NCBI RefSeq assembly: GCF_003626695.1
Contig: NZ_RBAH01000003.1
Span: 249,641-313,640 of the forward strand
Source of the DNA: Paenibacillus ginsengarvi
GTDB taxonomy: Bacteria; Bacillota; Bacilli; Paenibacillales; NBRC-103111
Direction: 5' to 3'
DNA: 64,000 nt
Part shown: positions 25,676-34,267 of the stretch, one piece after another
How positions within the stretch are numbered: the stretch's first letter is position 1
Layout: every line of letters begins with the position of its first letter
Position numbers and translations under genes: made by a program
The notes under the pieces: model-generated
Database searches by the model: none
What the model was told of the DNA's origin: nothing
What the model saw: the letters and a program-made list of their open reading frames with translations, nothing else

Positions 25676-26623
25676 ATGAATATGTATTTGGAGCAGCTCG
25701 AATGTCTAGTCGAAGTCGCCAAAACCGGCTCCTTGACCGGCGCGGCGAACAATCTGCATATATCGCTGTCCGCGGTCAGCCAGTCGATATCCGCTCTGGA
25801 GGCCGAGCTCGGCGTCGTGTTGTTTACGCGCTCCCGGGTCGGTTCGGTGCCGACGGCCGAAGGGCAGCGCATTATCAAGAAAGCATTCGAGATCATCGGC
25901 AAAGTGCAGGAGCTTCGCAACGAGGCGGCCGGCAGCTCCCGGACCCAATCCGGCGAGCTTCGTCTCGTGACGATTCCGGGGCCGTTGTCGCTCGCGATCG
26001 ATGTCATTATGAACTTTAAGCAAGACTATCCGGGTATCGCCATGACGATTGCGGAAAAAAGCACGACTGATATTATGGACGATATCCGCCACAACCGCGC
26101 CGATCTCGGTCTGACTGTGCTTGCGGAGCAGGAAGCAAAGGGCCTGGCGGGACTCAGCTTCGGTAAGCTGATGGAGGCCCGGATGGTCGTCGCCGTCAGC
26201 CGCCAGCACGCTCTAGCCTACGAATCGCCGTTTGACCCGTCGCAGCTTGGGGCGCTTCCGCTAATTTTGTATCAGGATGAAACGGTAAAATCGTATATGG
26301 ATCAGGCCGAGTCCAAGTACGGCCCGTTTAACGTTCTGTTTTCCACGAACAATACGGAAACGATCCGCAAAGCGGTGTGCGAAGGGATGGCCGCGACCGT
26401 AGGGCTCGATTTCTCGTTTCTCGGGCTCCCTTCCTACATCCGGGGGGAGCTGGCGCTGCTGCCTCTTAGTGTGCCCGGGCAAAGAACCGTTTATTTGGGA
26501 TGGCTTCATGCGGAGGAGAAGCATTTTTCAAACCCGTCGCGGCTGTTTATTGAGCGCTTGCAAGCGGAAATGGAGCAGCTGCGCGCCGTAGCTGCAATTA
26601 AAAACAACAATGGGCCAAAATAA
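25676..26623 (+). CDS. LysR-family transcriptional regulator
   Basis: A LysR-type regulator of about 315 aa, starting MNMYLEQLECLVEVAKTGSL. The start is one of three closely spaced ATGs (25667, 25676, 25682) near GGAGCGG. The winged helix (LHISLSAVSQSISALEAELG) and effector domain (RHNRADLGLTVLAEQE) are intact. It sits among three SDR genes and is a paralogue of the LysR beside the alcohol dehydrogenase at 14593. It may control the upstream SDR, whose promoter carries repeats, and the two convergent SDR genes. Effector unknown. Confidence 0.9.
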   Translation: MNMYLEQLECLVEVAKTGSLTGAANNLHISLSAVSQSISALEAELGVVLFTRSRVGSVPTAEGQRIIKKAFEIIGKVQELRNEAAGSSRTQSGELRLVTIPGPLSLAIDVIMNFKQDYPGIAMTIAEKSTTDIMDDIRHNRADLGLTVLAEQEAKGLAGLSFGKLMEARMVVAVSRQHALAYESPFDPSQLGALPLILYQDETVKSYMDQAESKYGPFNVLFSTNNTETIRKAVCEGMAATVGLDFSFLGLPSYIRGELALLPLSVPGQRTVYLGWLHAEEKHFSNPSRLFIERLQAEMEQLRAVAAIKNNNGPK

Positions 26624-26695
26624 CGGAACCAGTTTTCCGTTACCCGGGGGTATTCGATGAGGACTACAAATAACGGAATTCCTTTTCCTCTATTA
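26617..26695. repeat. Two diverged copies of an AAATAACGGAA...TTTTCC...TTA repeat
   Basis: Copy 1 (26617-26642) is an inverted repeat, TAACGGAA-N3-TTTTCCGTTA type. Copy 2 (26668-26695) repeats AAATAACGGAATTCCTTTTCC and then diverges. The unit looks like a short intergenic repeat rather than part of either gene. Confidence 0.45.
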
Positions 26696-26720
26696 CGCCG
26701 CTGCCGCCCCCCACAAACAT

Positions 26721-26752
26721 CAAGCCGCCTTCTCGCGAAGGCGGCTCTCTTT
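26721..26752. terminator. Terminator between LysR and the convergent SDR
   Basis: AAGCCGCCTTC, loop TCGC, GAAGGCGGCT, then CTCTTTTA on the plus strand. The stem is strong; the U-tract is better for the LysR side. Confidence 0.8.
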
Positions 26753-26763
26753 TACTTGGCCTC

Positions 26764-27522
26764 TTACAGCGTCAACCCGCCGTCGATCGTCACGAGCGAA
26801 CCGGTCATATAGCTCGAAGCGGGCGATGCCAGGAAAGCGACGACACCGGCAATCTCCGTCGGATCAGCCGGACGGCCCAGCCGCATCGGCGATATTTCCT
26901 CCGGCACATAGCCGCCTTCGGCGAACGATTTGGCTACACCCGCCACAAGCGGCGTGTTGACTCCGCCCGGACAGATGGCGTTAACGCGGACGCCTTTCTT
27001 CACATACTCCAGCGCCGCCGCCTTCGTCAAACCGACCACCGCGTGTTTCGTCGCCGAATACACGCCGGCGCTATGCTCGCTGCGAATACCGGCCGTGGAT
27101 GCGGTGTTGACGATATGGCCGCTGCCCTGCTTGTTCATCACTTCGAGCACATATTTCATGCCGAGGAACACGCCTTTCACGTTAACCGCCATCAGCCGGT
27201 CGAATTCGGCCTCCTCGATGTCCTCCAGCAGCGAGAACTTTTGCACGACTCCGGCGTTATTGAAGAAAAAGTCGATCCGTCCGTACGTCTCCTCCGTTTG
27301 GTTGACATAACCGCGCACCTCTTCGGCTTTCGAAACGTCCGCCTGGATAAACATGCCTTCGCCGCCCTGCTCGCGGAGCTGGCGAAGCGTTTCTTCCCCG
27401 CCTTCCCGGCTGTAATCGACGAGGACGACGATCGCCCCGTCCTGTGACAATTTCAGGCTTGTCGCCCGGCCGATGCCGCTGCCGGCTCCCGTAACTACCG
27501 CGATTTGCTTCGTTTGTGTCAT
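26764..27522 (-). CDS. Short-chain dehydrogenase/reductase
   Basis: A 252-aa classical SDR with VTGAGSGIGRA, NNAG (FFNNAGVV), the serine region NTASTAGI and the catalytic YSATK. The C-terminus MTGSLVTIDGGLTL is the standard family end. An Asp after strand 2 (VLVDYS) favours NAD. The ATG at 27522 follows GGGAGAGGAT. It lies 69 bp below the interrupted SDR gene in the same direction, so the two probably share a transcript. Resembles glucose 1-dehydrogenase or 3-oxoacyl-ACP reductase-like enzymes; substrate not assignable. Confidence 0.9.
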   Translation of the reverse strand: MTQTKQIAVVTGAGSGIGRATSLKLSQDGAIVVLVDYSREGGEETLRQLREQGGEGMFIQADVSKAEEVRGYVNQTEETYGRIDFFFNNAGVVQKFSLLEDIEEAEFDRLMAVNVKGVFLGMKYVLEVMNKQGSGHIVNTASTAGIRSEHSAGVYSATKHAVVGLTKAAALEYVKKGVRVNAICPGGVNTPLVAGVAKSFAEGGYVPEEISPMRLGRPADPTEIAGVVAFLASPASSYMTGSLVTIDGGLTL

Positions 27523-27591
27523 AGTATCCTCTCCCTTTATCGTTTTTACAATCCGTATATGGAAACCGAAACCGACTTCACCCCGGCGCGC

Positions 27592-28395
<804 letters not shown>

Positions 28396-28402
28396 TTAAT
28401 TT

Positions 28403-28430
28403 TAAACTATTAATTACACCTAATAGTTAA
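28403..28430. promoter_or_regulatory. AT-rich inverted repeat upstream of the interrupted SDR
   Basis: TAAACTATTA and TAATAGTTAA face each other across 8 bp. The half-site TTAACTA matches the phased repeats at 24649-24685 before the first SDR, suggesting a common regulator. Confidence 0.4.
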
Positions 28431-28517
28431 TATCTTTTAATAATTTCATTGTAATCCTCCCCGCCGAAACAGTCAACATAGAAACAATGGCAATGGAGCC
28501 TGGCCAAGCATTCTTGG

Positions 28518-28523
28518 TATAAT
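28518..28523 (+). promoter_or_regulatory. Extended -10 promoter of the Crp/Fnr gene
   Basis: TGGTATAAT lies about 85 bp before the start codon; the TG dinucleotide compensates for a poor -35 (TGGAGC at 18 bp). Confidence 0.45.
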
Positions 28524-28606
28524 GCACATAGAAGACGATACACAAAAAAGAAGCGAACCCCGATCAAGACGGGTTTTCCGCTTCTTTCCACACATGGAGG
28601 ATATAT

Positions 28607-29143
28607 ATGATCCTGCACAAAGGCGAGACGTTATTTCGCCAAGGAGAGTCGGGACCGCTCTACCGCCTGCACAGCGGCCTGCTCAAAATTGTCCGGCTGC
28701 ACGAGGACGGACGGCAGTTTGTGGTCAACCTGATCGTGCCGGGCGAAACGATCCCGCACCATTCCCTCATCAGCCCAAAGCCGTACTTCGGTACGGCCGT
28801 CGCGCTTACGACATGCGAGATCGAGGTGCTGTCCGAGAAGCTGTGGTACCTCGAGCTGGAGCGCAATCCGGATCAATGCCGCGCTATCGCCCTTCAGCTG
28901 CAGGATAAGCTTCGCATGATGCAGCAGCGCATCGACCAGTTGACCGAGGTTGCTCCGGCCGACAAGCTGCGGAAGCTCCAGGCTTGGTTCAGCGCCTATA
29001 TCGCGCCCGACACGATGACCGACGTGCTCACCCAGGACGAAATCGGCCAATTGATCGGCCTTCGCCGCGAGACGGTCAACCGGCTGCTGCGGGCCGAAGC
29101 GGCCGCTCAGTCCAAGCTGCCGGACGGACCGAAAAATTCATAA
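28607..29143 (+). CDS. Crp/Fnr-family transcriptional regulator
   Basis: A 178-aa regulator, shorter than classical Crp (about 210) at the N-terminus. Residues 1-85 are a cyclic-nucleotide-binding-type beta roll (ILHKGETLFRQGESGPLYRLHSG). A dimerisation helix follows, then a winged helix ending LTQDEIGQLIGLRRETVNRLLR, where the RETVNR recognition helix matches the Crp/Fnr class that binds TGTGA half-sites. Only two cysteines are present, so an Fnr-type Fe-S cluster is unlikely. The ATG follows ATGGAGG. Its 3' end overlaps the convergent flavohemoglobin gene by 37 bp, and a TGTGA-type site precedes that gene. Confidence 0.88.
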   Translation: MILHKGETLFRQGESGPLYRLHSGLLKIVRLHEDGRQFVVNLIVPGETIPHHSLISPKPYFGTAVALTTCEIEVLSEKLWYLELERNPDQCRAIALQLQDKLRMMQQRIDQLTEVAPADKLRKLQAWFSAYIAPDTMTDVLTQDEIGQLIGLRRETVNRLLRAEAAAQSKLPDGPKNS

Positions 29144-30324
29144 TGGATATCGGCCTCTTCTACGCCCCATTCCCGCAAAGCGCCATTGACGGCTTTCATA
29201 AACGGCACGGGACCGCAGAAGTAAAAACTCGCCTGCTTCGATGGAACGATCTGCTGAAGCCAGTTCAGATCGATACGGCCTTCCCGATCGTACTCGCCGA
29301 GCTCCTTGTCTTGCTCCGTCGGCTGCTCATAACACCAGTAGGCGGCGATGCCGGAATTCGCTGCAGCGACATGCTTCACTTCCTCCTTCAGAGCATGCAC
29401 GTCTCCGTTTCGCGCGGCGTGTATGATTGTAACCGGCCGGCTCGGGTTCGTCTGAGCCGAGTGGCGCAGCATGCTGACGAGCGGCGTCAAGCCGACGCCT
29501 CCGCTGATGAGCACGACCGGACGCGAATCGCCGCCGTCCAGCGTAAAGCTGCCCGCTGGAGCCGATAGCGGCAAAACGTCACCCGGCTCGATGCTGTCGT
29601 GCAAGTAGTTCGACACTTTGCCGTCCGGGCGGCCGGACAAGCCGCTCTCCCGTTTCACGGAAATCCGGTAATACGGCTGGCCGGGCGCAACGGACAAGCT
29701 GTACTGGCGAATATGCACATTCGGCTCTCCCGGAATTTCCGCCTTCACGCTTACATATTGGCCGGGGTCGAAAGCGGCGATCGGCTTGCCGTCCACGGGA
29801 ACGAGGTAAAACGAAACGATCTCATCGCTTTCTTTTACTTTCCGTTCCACGCGGAACGGTCGGAAATCGGCCCAGCCTCCCTCCTGATGCTCCGCCTGCT
29901 CGTACATGTCCGCTTCCACGCTGATGAATGCATCGGCTATGACGCCGTAGGCTTCCCCCCACGCCAGAACAACTGGATCTGTCGCCGATAAACCAAGCAC
30001 ATCCTGAATGGCTGCGAGCAAGTTGCGGCCGACGATCGGGTAATGTTCAGCCTTGATGCCGAGACTGCGATGCTTATGCCCGATCATTTTCACAACCGGA
30101 ATAATCGCCTCCAGATTGTCGATATGCTGAGCAGCGGCATACACAGCCCCCGCCAAAGCCGCCTGCTGGCGGCCCTGCTTCTGATTCGCGTGGTTGAACA
30201 CGTTTAACAGCTCCGGATGATTACTGAACAGCAGCTCGTAAAAACGTTTCGTTATATCAGTCCCGTGCTTCTCCAAAACCGGAACCGTTGATTTGATGGT
30301 ATCAATCGTAGCTGGACTTAACAT
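29107..30324 (-). CDS. hmp: Flavohemoglobin (nitric oxide dioxygenase)
   Basis: A 405-aa fusion of a globin (1-140) with a ferredoxin-NADP reductase-like module. It oxidises NO to nitrate with O2 and NAD(P)H in the cytoplasm. The distal pocket Tyr29 and Gln53 and the proximal heme ligand His85 (GHKHRSL) are present. FAD binding is at RQYSLS and NAD(P) binding at ISGGVGLTPLVSML. The length is standard. The ATG follows GAGGAGATCGAC. It converges and overlaps with a Crp/Fnr regulator gene. A Crp/Fnr-type palindrome lies 66-81 bp upstream of its start. No NsrR-like site was recognised. Confidence 0.95.
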   Translation of the reverse strand: MLSPATIDTIKSTVPVLEKHGTDITKRFYELLFSNHPELLNVFNHANQKQGRQQAALAGAVYAAAQHIDNLEAIIPVVKMIGHKHRSLGIKAEHYPIVGRNLLAAIQDVLGLSATDPVVLAWGEAYGVIADAFISVEADMYEQAEHQEGGWADFRPFRVERKVKESDEIVSFYLVPVDGKPIAAFDPGQYVSVKAEIPGEPNVHIRQYSLSVAPGQPYYRISVKRESGLSGRPDGKVSNYLHDSIEPGDVLPLSAPAGSFTLDGGDSRPVVLISGGVGLTPLVSMLRHSAQTNPSRPVTIIHAARNGDVHALKEEVKHVAAANSGIAAYWCYEQPTEQDKELGEYDREGRIDLNWLQQIVPSKQASFYFCGPVPFMKAVNGALREWGVEEADIHYEFFGPSGSLD

Positions 30325-30389
30325 GTCGATCTCCTCGCTTTGTTTGGATTAGGTATACACCCAGTATAGGAAGCGAGAACGATTCGGCC

Positions 30390-30405
30390 TGTGCTTGCAA
30401 TCACA
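30390..30405 (-). promoter_or_regulatory. Crp/Fnr-type operator upstream of hmp
   Basis: Minus strand TGTGA-TTGCAA-GCACA matches TGTGA-N6-TCACA at nine of ten defined positions. It lies 66 bp before the hmp start. The adjacent Crp/Fnr regulator is the natural candidate to bind it. Confidence 0.5.
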
Positions 30406-30446
30406 CCAATTTGAAACGATTTGTGACCATACCTTCCTGGGGTGTG

Positions 30447-32138
30447 TCAATCTCTACGCTCGGCAGCCTTCGCGAGCAGAGCCGCTATATCGCCGCGATC
30501 TTTGCGCTGTGCCCAGGCAAGCGGCTGCGTCCACGGCTGCCCGGCCGGCAGAAAAGGATCGGCACCGTGCCCCAACAGCCACCGGACCATGTCCGTTTGC
30601 CCGTATTTCACGGCCCAGCCGAGCGGGGTCGTTCCATATTCGTCGTCGATCGCATCGAGATTGGCCCCGTATTCCAGCAGCAGTTCAGCAACTGCCGTCT
30701 TTCCTTTACACGCCGCGAGATGCAGGTAGGTGACCCCGAGCCAGCTCGCCGCATTCGGATCCGCCCCGTGATCCAACAGCATCCGCACCATATCCGTTCC
30801 ATAATCGGCTGCATACCCCATATAGTTATTCGCATACCACGGAGCATTTAAATCGGTTCCGCTGCGAATCAGCAGCTTCACAATGTCGGTATGGCCGAAC
30901 CCGGCCGCCATACAGAGCGGCCCGTAATCGCCGCCGCCGTTCGCAGTCGAGGGGTCCGTGCTCAATATCGCGCTAGCCACGTCGATAAGCCCCAGATAGC
31001 ATGCCAGATCGAGGCGCATGAAGCCTCCGTGGGCATACAGCAGCCTCGCCATCTCGTCATGCCCCTTGGATACGGCGATGCTGAGCGGGCTTCCGCTTGC
31101 ATCAAGCGGCGCGTTCGGGTCGGCACCGCGGGCGAGAAGCAGCCTGGCGCATTCGAGATGGTTGCCGCAAGCCGCGTGCCATAACGCGCTGCCGCGCGGA
31201 GCTTCCGCTTCCTCCGCATTCGGGTCGGCTCCGTGATCCAGCAGCAGTCCCACTACAGTCTTGTAGCCATGTTTTGCAGCATAACCGAGCGGCCGTTTGC
31301 CTATGGAATTTTTCGCATTCGCGAGCTGACGATCCGTGGCCAGGAGCTGCGCCGTTTGCTCGGCATCGCCAACGGCCGCAGCGGCCCATATATCGTAATC
31401 GGCGCCCTTAGCGATCAAATAACCGACGAGAAACGTTTCCGTTCGCATCGCCTCAGCGGGCAAATCGCGCCTCGCCCGGTACCAGTAATCGCCACCGGCA
31501 ATGGCGAGCTGAAGCGGTGTCGCCCCGTCGGCCCGCTTCGCCTGGATATCGGCCCCGCGCGTAAGCAAAGCGTCGATCAGCGGCAGCTGACGGGTGAGGA
31601 CGGCCCAGTGCAGCGGTGTGTTGCCCCGCTCGTCGGCCTGCGCCGCGAGACCGGGGGTTTCGTCCAAATGCCGGACTGCCTCGGCAACCCGCCGCTCACG
31701 AATAAGCGCCGCAATATCCGTACCTGTCGGCGTCGTTCCGTAGCTCCGCTCGAGATGGCGCTCCAGCATGAGAACGATGTCGCGATGTCCGCGGTCGCTG
31801 GCTTTGGTCAGCAGGTTATCCTGCCACGATAGGCCCGATTTGTACGCAGCGTCCGCCCCATAGTCCAGCAGCAACCGTACCAGCTCGGCATGCCCTTCGC
31901 GCACGGCGAAATGAAGCGGCGTGAAGTAGCCCCAGCAGCAGTTCGCCAGAGCCGGATCGCGCCCAAGCAGTTCGGCAGCCTCTACTGCATCGCCGGTCAT
32001 AGCGGCAGTGAGCATCCTCCATACGTCGTTGCCGCTGCCGCCTGCCGATTCGACGTTCCGTTCGGTGCGCAGCTCCTCCGGCTGGCTCCGAACCGGGTTC
32101 GTCCGAAAAAATCGCTCGCGTTCGTGTTGCTCGTGCAT
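30447..32138 (-). CDS. Ankyrin-repeat protein
   Basis: A 563-aa protein made almost wholly of ankyrin repeats, about a dozen, from residue 50 to the end. Typical units are TPLHFAVREGHAELVRLLLDYGAD, NTPLHWAVLTRQLPLIDALLTRGAD and TYLHLAACKGKTAVAELLLEYGA. Some repeats have a short insertion. There is no signal peptide or membrane helix, so it should be cytoplasmic and bind other proteins. The ATG follows GGAGGGAAATAAGCG. It is monocistronic. In free-living Firmicutes such large ankyrin proteins are uncommon and their partners are mostly unknown. No enzymatic domain was seen at either end. Confidence 0.88.
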   Translation of the reverse strand: MHEQHERERFFRTNPVRSQPEELRTERNVESAGGSGNDVWRMLTAAMTGDAVEAAELLGRDPALANCCWGYFTPLHFAVREGHAELVRLLLDYGADAAYKSGLSWQDNLLTKASDRGHRDIVLMLERHLERSYGTTPTGTDIAALIRERRVAEAVRHLDETPGLAAQADERGNTPLHWAVLTRQLPLIDALLTRGADIQAKRADGATPLQLAIAGGDYWYRARRDLPAEAMRTETFLVGYLIAKGADYDIWAAAAVGDAEQTAQLLATDRQLANAKNSIGKRPLGYAAKHGYKTVVGLLLDHGADPNAEEAEAPRGSALWHAACGNHLECARLLLARGADPNAPLDASGSPLSIAVSKGHDEMARLLYAHGGFMRLDLACYLGLIDVASAILSTDPSTANGGGDYGPLCMAAGFGHTDIVKLLIRSGTDLNAPWYANNYMGYAADYGTDMVRMLLDHGADPNAASWLGVTYLHLAACKGKTAVAELLLEYGANLDAIDDEYGTTPLGWAVKYGQTDMVRWLLGHGADPFLPAGQPWTQPLAWAQRKDRGDIAALLAKAAERRD

Positions 32139-32317
32139 CGCTTATTTCCCTCCATCCCATTGGAATTCCTATCAAGCGGACGACAAGTTGTCGCTTACTA
32201 TCGTACCAAAATTTGCAGCTCAAATGGGGGCGTCTTTGATTTTCCAATCGCTATCGCTTGTAAACGAAACGCCAGATGTGTCAAACTATTCGTGATTCCT
32301 TACTTCAACTACAACAC

Positions 32318-32351
32318 AAGCACCCTTTCTCCGCTTGGAGAGGGGTGCTTT
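32318..32351. terminator. Hairpin upstream of the ankyrin gene, downstream of the Atl-like gene
   Basis: AAGCACCC and TCTCC pair with GGAGA and GGGGTGCTT. The tails are short on U; it most likely ends the Atl-like transcript. The remaining sequence between 32139 and 32317 shows nothing I recognise. Confidence 0.5.
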
Positions 32352-32376
32352 GTATATCGCTGCCGGATGGCCGCGT

Positions 32377-32685
32377 TTATTCCGGCACATGCCGGAATCG
32401 CTCCAGATCGACGTGACCGTCATCGTCCACGTCAACGCCCTCCCCGCGCAATAGCGCGATTTGCATAAAGCGGGCTTCGTCATCCTGAAGCGCCACTTCT
32501 CCCTTGCCGTTTATGACCCGGTGCCACGGAAGCCGGTGAGCGCGACTTGACGAGTGCAAAATGCGCACCACCTGTCTCGCCGCCCGCGGACTCCCCGATT
32601 GCGCCGCAATTTGGCCGTATGTCATAACAGAACCCTCGGGTATGGCGCGAATCGTATCGATGACCCGTTTTGTAAAAGGCTCCAC
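32377..32685 (-). CDS. Alkyltransferase-like (Atl) DNA-binding protein, MGMT family
   Basis: A 102-aa protein of the O6-alkylguanine-DNA alkyltransferase C-terminal fold. In true alkyltransferases the active site is PCHRV; here it is PWHRV (residues 53-57), so the acceptor cysteine is replaced by Trp54. That substitution defines Atl proteins, which bind O6-alkylguanine, flip it out, and flag the lesion for nucleotide excision repair instead of removing the alkyl group. Residues VMTYGQIA and SPRAARQVVRIL form the helix-turn-helix and arginine finger region. The function is inferred from characterised Atl1/eAtl homologues. Confidence 0.88.
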   Translation of the reverse strand: MEPFTKRVIDTIRAIPEGSVMTYGQIAAQSGSPRAARQVVRILHSSSRAHRLPWHRVINGKGEVALQDDEARFMQIALLRGEGVDVDDDGHVDLERFRHVPE

Positions 32686-32724
32686 CTTCCGTCCTCCTCA
32701 TCCGCGATTCCGCGAAAAGTCTCT

Positions 32725-34056
32725 TCATACAGGCTGGGACGCTTCCCTTACGGACAGCGATCTCCGGTACCACAACAGCACGCCGCAGGAGACGGCGATG
32801 ATCAAAATGAGCAGCCCGTATACATGCTGGTACGCTTTTGCCGGTGCCACGTTTCGCTGCACTTCCAGCAGCAAGCCACAGAACGCCACGGATACGGAAC
32901 CGCCGAAAAACTGGATCAGCTGCAGCAGTCCCATGCCCGAACCGATCATCGTCTTCGGCAGCAATCGGGACGTCTCGTTGTTCAACGAGGCCATGGTTGC
33001 CGAGAAAGCGGGCGAGAAGATCAAATACCCGCATAAAAAAACGACAGGCGAAACAGGAGCCGCGCACGCGAACAAAACCATAACCGCGGCCAACAGGCCG
33101 TGACCGATAAGCAGGAACCGCACATTGCCGTACCGGTCGATCCATCTGCCGACAAACCGCGTCAAAACGACCGAAACCATCGCGCCCGGCGCGATCACAA
33201 GCCCGATCGCCAGCGCCGACAGATGAAACAGAGCGGCCAGCGCGAGCGGCATTAGAAACAAATTGCCCAGGTTCAACACGAGAATGCAAAAGCCGATCAG
33301 CAGCAGCTTGCCGTACCCCGGCTGCTTTAGCAGCCCGGGATCGACAAACGGCCTGCGCGCTTTCTTCAAATGCATGGCGTGAACGCCGAAAGACAGCAGG
33401 CTGATTGCCAGCCAGAGGAAAGATTGCTGCGTCACCGCCGTGAGCAGCGTCGCCGCATTAACGACCGTGAGCACGGCGCCCCACAGGTCGAAGCCGCTCG
33501 CCTGCGGCTGCTCCTTGGGGAGCAAGCGCAGCAGCACCGGCAGCACGACAAGCACGAGGCACGTAACGGCAAATAGCCCGTTCCAGCCGAGAAACTCGCT
33601 GATAAGGCCGCCGACGATCGGGCCAAGCCCGAACGCCATCGCGCTGCCTGACGAGATGAGCGCGAGCGCCCGGCCTCGCCGCTCGATCGGGATGTAGCGG
33701 CTGACGAGCACGAGGCCAAGCCCCGCCATCGCCCCGGCGCCGGCCGATTGAGCGATTCTAGCGGCCAGCAACGTCTGAAAATCGCGTGCAAATAACCCGA
33801 GTATCGAAGAAAGCCCGAGCACGGCAAGTCCGACGGCAAGCAGCCTGCGGATCGAAACGGTATCCGTCAGCCGGCTGTAGATAACGGTCGAGAGCGCGTA
33901 CCCGATCGAGTAGCTGGAGATGACCCACGACCCGAGATCGGCCGTAATGTTCAAATCTTGAATAATGCTCGGAATCGATACGTTAAACATCGTCGTATTC
34001 ATTACGACAATAAACAAGCCGAACGTCCATAGAGGCATTACCAGTTTGTCATTCAT
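32725..34056 (-). CDS. MFS drug efflux transporter (DHA2/TetK-like)
   Basis: A 443-aa polytopic protein of the MFS. The N-terminus MPLWTFGLFIVVMNTTMFNVSIPSI contains the helix 1 pattern of DHA2-type pumps, and helix 5 shows the antiporter motif C region (GSAMAFGLGPIVGGLI). A long second half (helices 7-12) is complete. The protein resembles Gram-positive tetracycline/multidrug exporters, though the substrate is unknown. Its promoter carries a perfect 14-bp palindrome inside the spacer, so it is probably under a TetR-type repressor not encoded next to it. Confidence 0.88.
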   Translation of the reverse strand: MNDKLVMPLWTFGLFIVVMNTTMFNVSIPSIIQDLNITADLGSWVISSYSIGYALSTVIYSRLTDTVSIRRLLAVGLAVLGLSSILGLFARDFQTLLAARIAQSAGAGAMAGLGLVLVSRYIPIERRGRALALISSGSAMAFGLGPIVGGLISEFLGWNGLFAVTCLVLVVLPVLLRLLPKEQPQASGFDLWGAVLTVVNAATLLTAVTQQSFLWLAISLLSFGVHAMHLKKARRPFVDPGLLKQPGYGKLLLIGFCILVLNLGNLFLMPLALAALFHLSALAIGLVIAPGAMVSVVLTRFVGRWIDRYGNVRFLLIGHGLLAAVMVLFACAAPVSPVVFLCGYLIFSPAFSATMASLNNETSRLLPKTMIGSGMGLLQLIQFFGGSVSVAFCGLLLEVQRNVAPAKAYQHVYGLLILIIAVSCGVLLWYRRSLSVREASQPV

Positions 34057-34118
34057 GACGACTTTATCCTTCTTTCGTTCCCGCTACGCCCATATCGTTT
34101 GTTGTAACCAAGTGTAAT

Positions 34119-34140
34119 CACGAACGTTCGTGCTTGTCAA
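34119..34140 (-). promoter_or_regulatory. Promoter with palindromic operator in the spacer, for the MFS pump
   Basis: Minus strand TTGACA (34135-34140), an 18-bp spacer, then TACACT. The perfect palindrome CACGAACGTTCGTG (34119-34132) fills the spacer, a location where a bound repressor blocks polymerase directly. Confidence 0.6.
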
Positions 34141-34145
34141 ATCCG

Positions 34146-34170
34146 AAAAAGCAGCCCTACGGCTGCTTTT
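34146..34170 (-). terminator. Terminator of the BMP-chemoreceptor operon
   Basis: Minus strand AAAAGCAGCC, loop GTA, GGGCTGCTTTTT. A compact intrinsic terminator between the chemoreceptor stop and the MFS promoter. Confidence 0.85.
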
Positions 34171-34267
34171 CCTGACGGCACAGAAGCGGCGATTCGCAAT
34201 CGACGGCCTCTATGACTACGTCCTAAATATTCAGTAATCGCCGCCGCCCGCCGGGCCTGCTACGCCA

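Noticed and set aside
24748..26007. 419-codon minus-strand frame
   Set aside because: Antisense across the SDR, its terminator and the LysR gene; no family similarity.
34119..34132. LexA box
   Set aside because: CGAACGTTCG lacks the four-base spacer of the Bacillus LexA consensus, so it is taken as a different palindromic operator.
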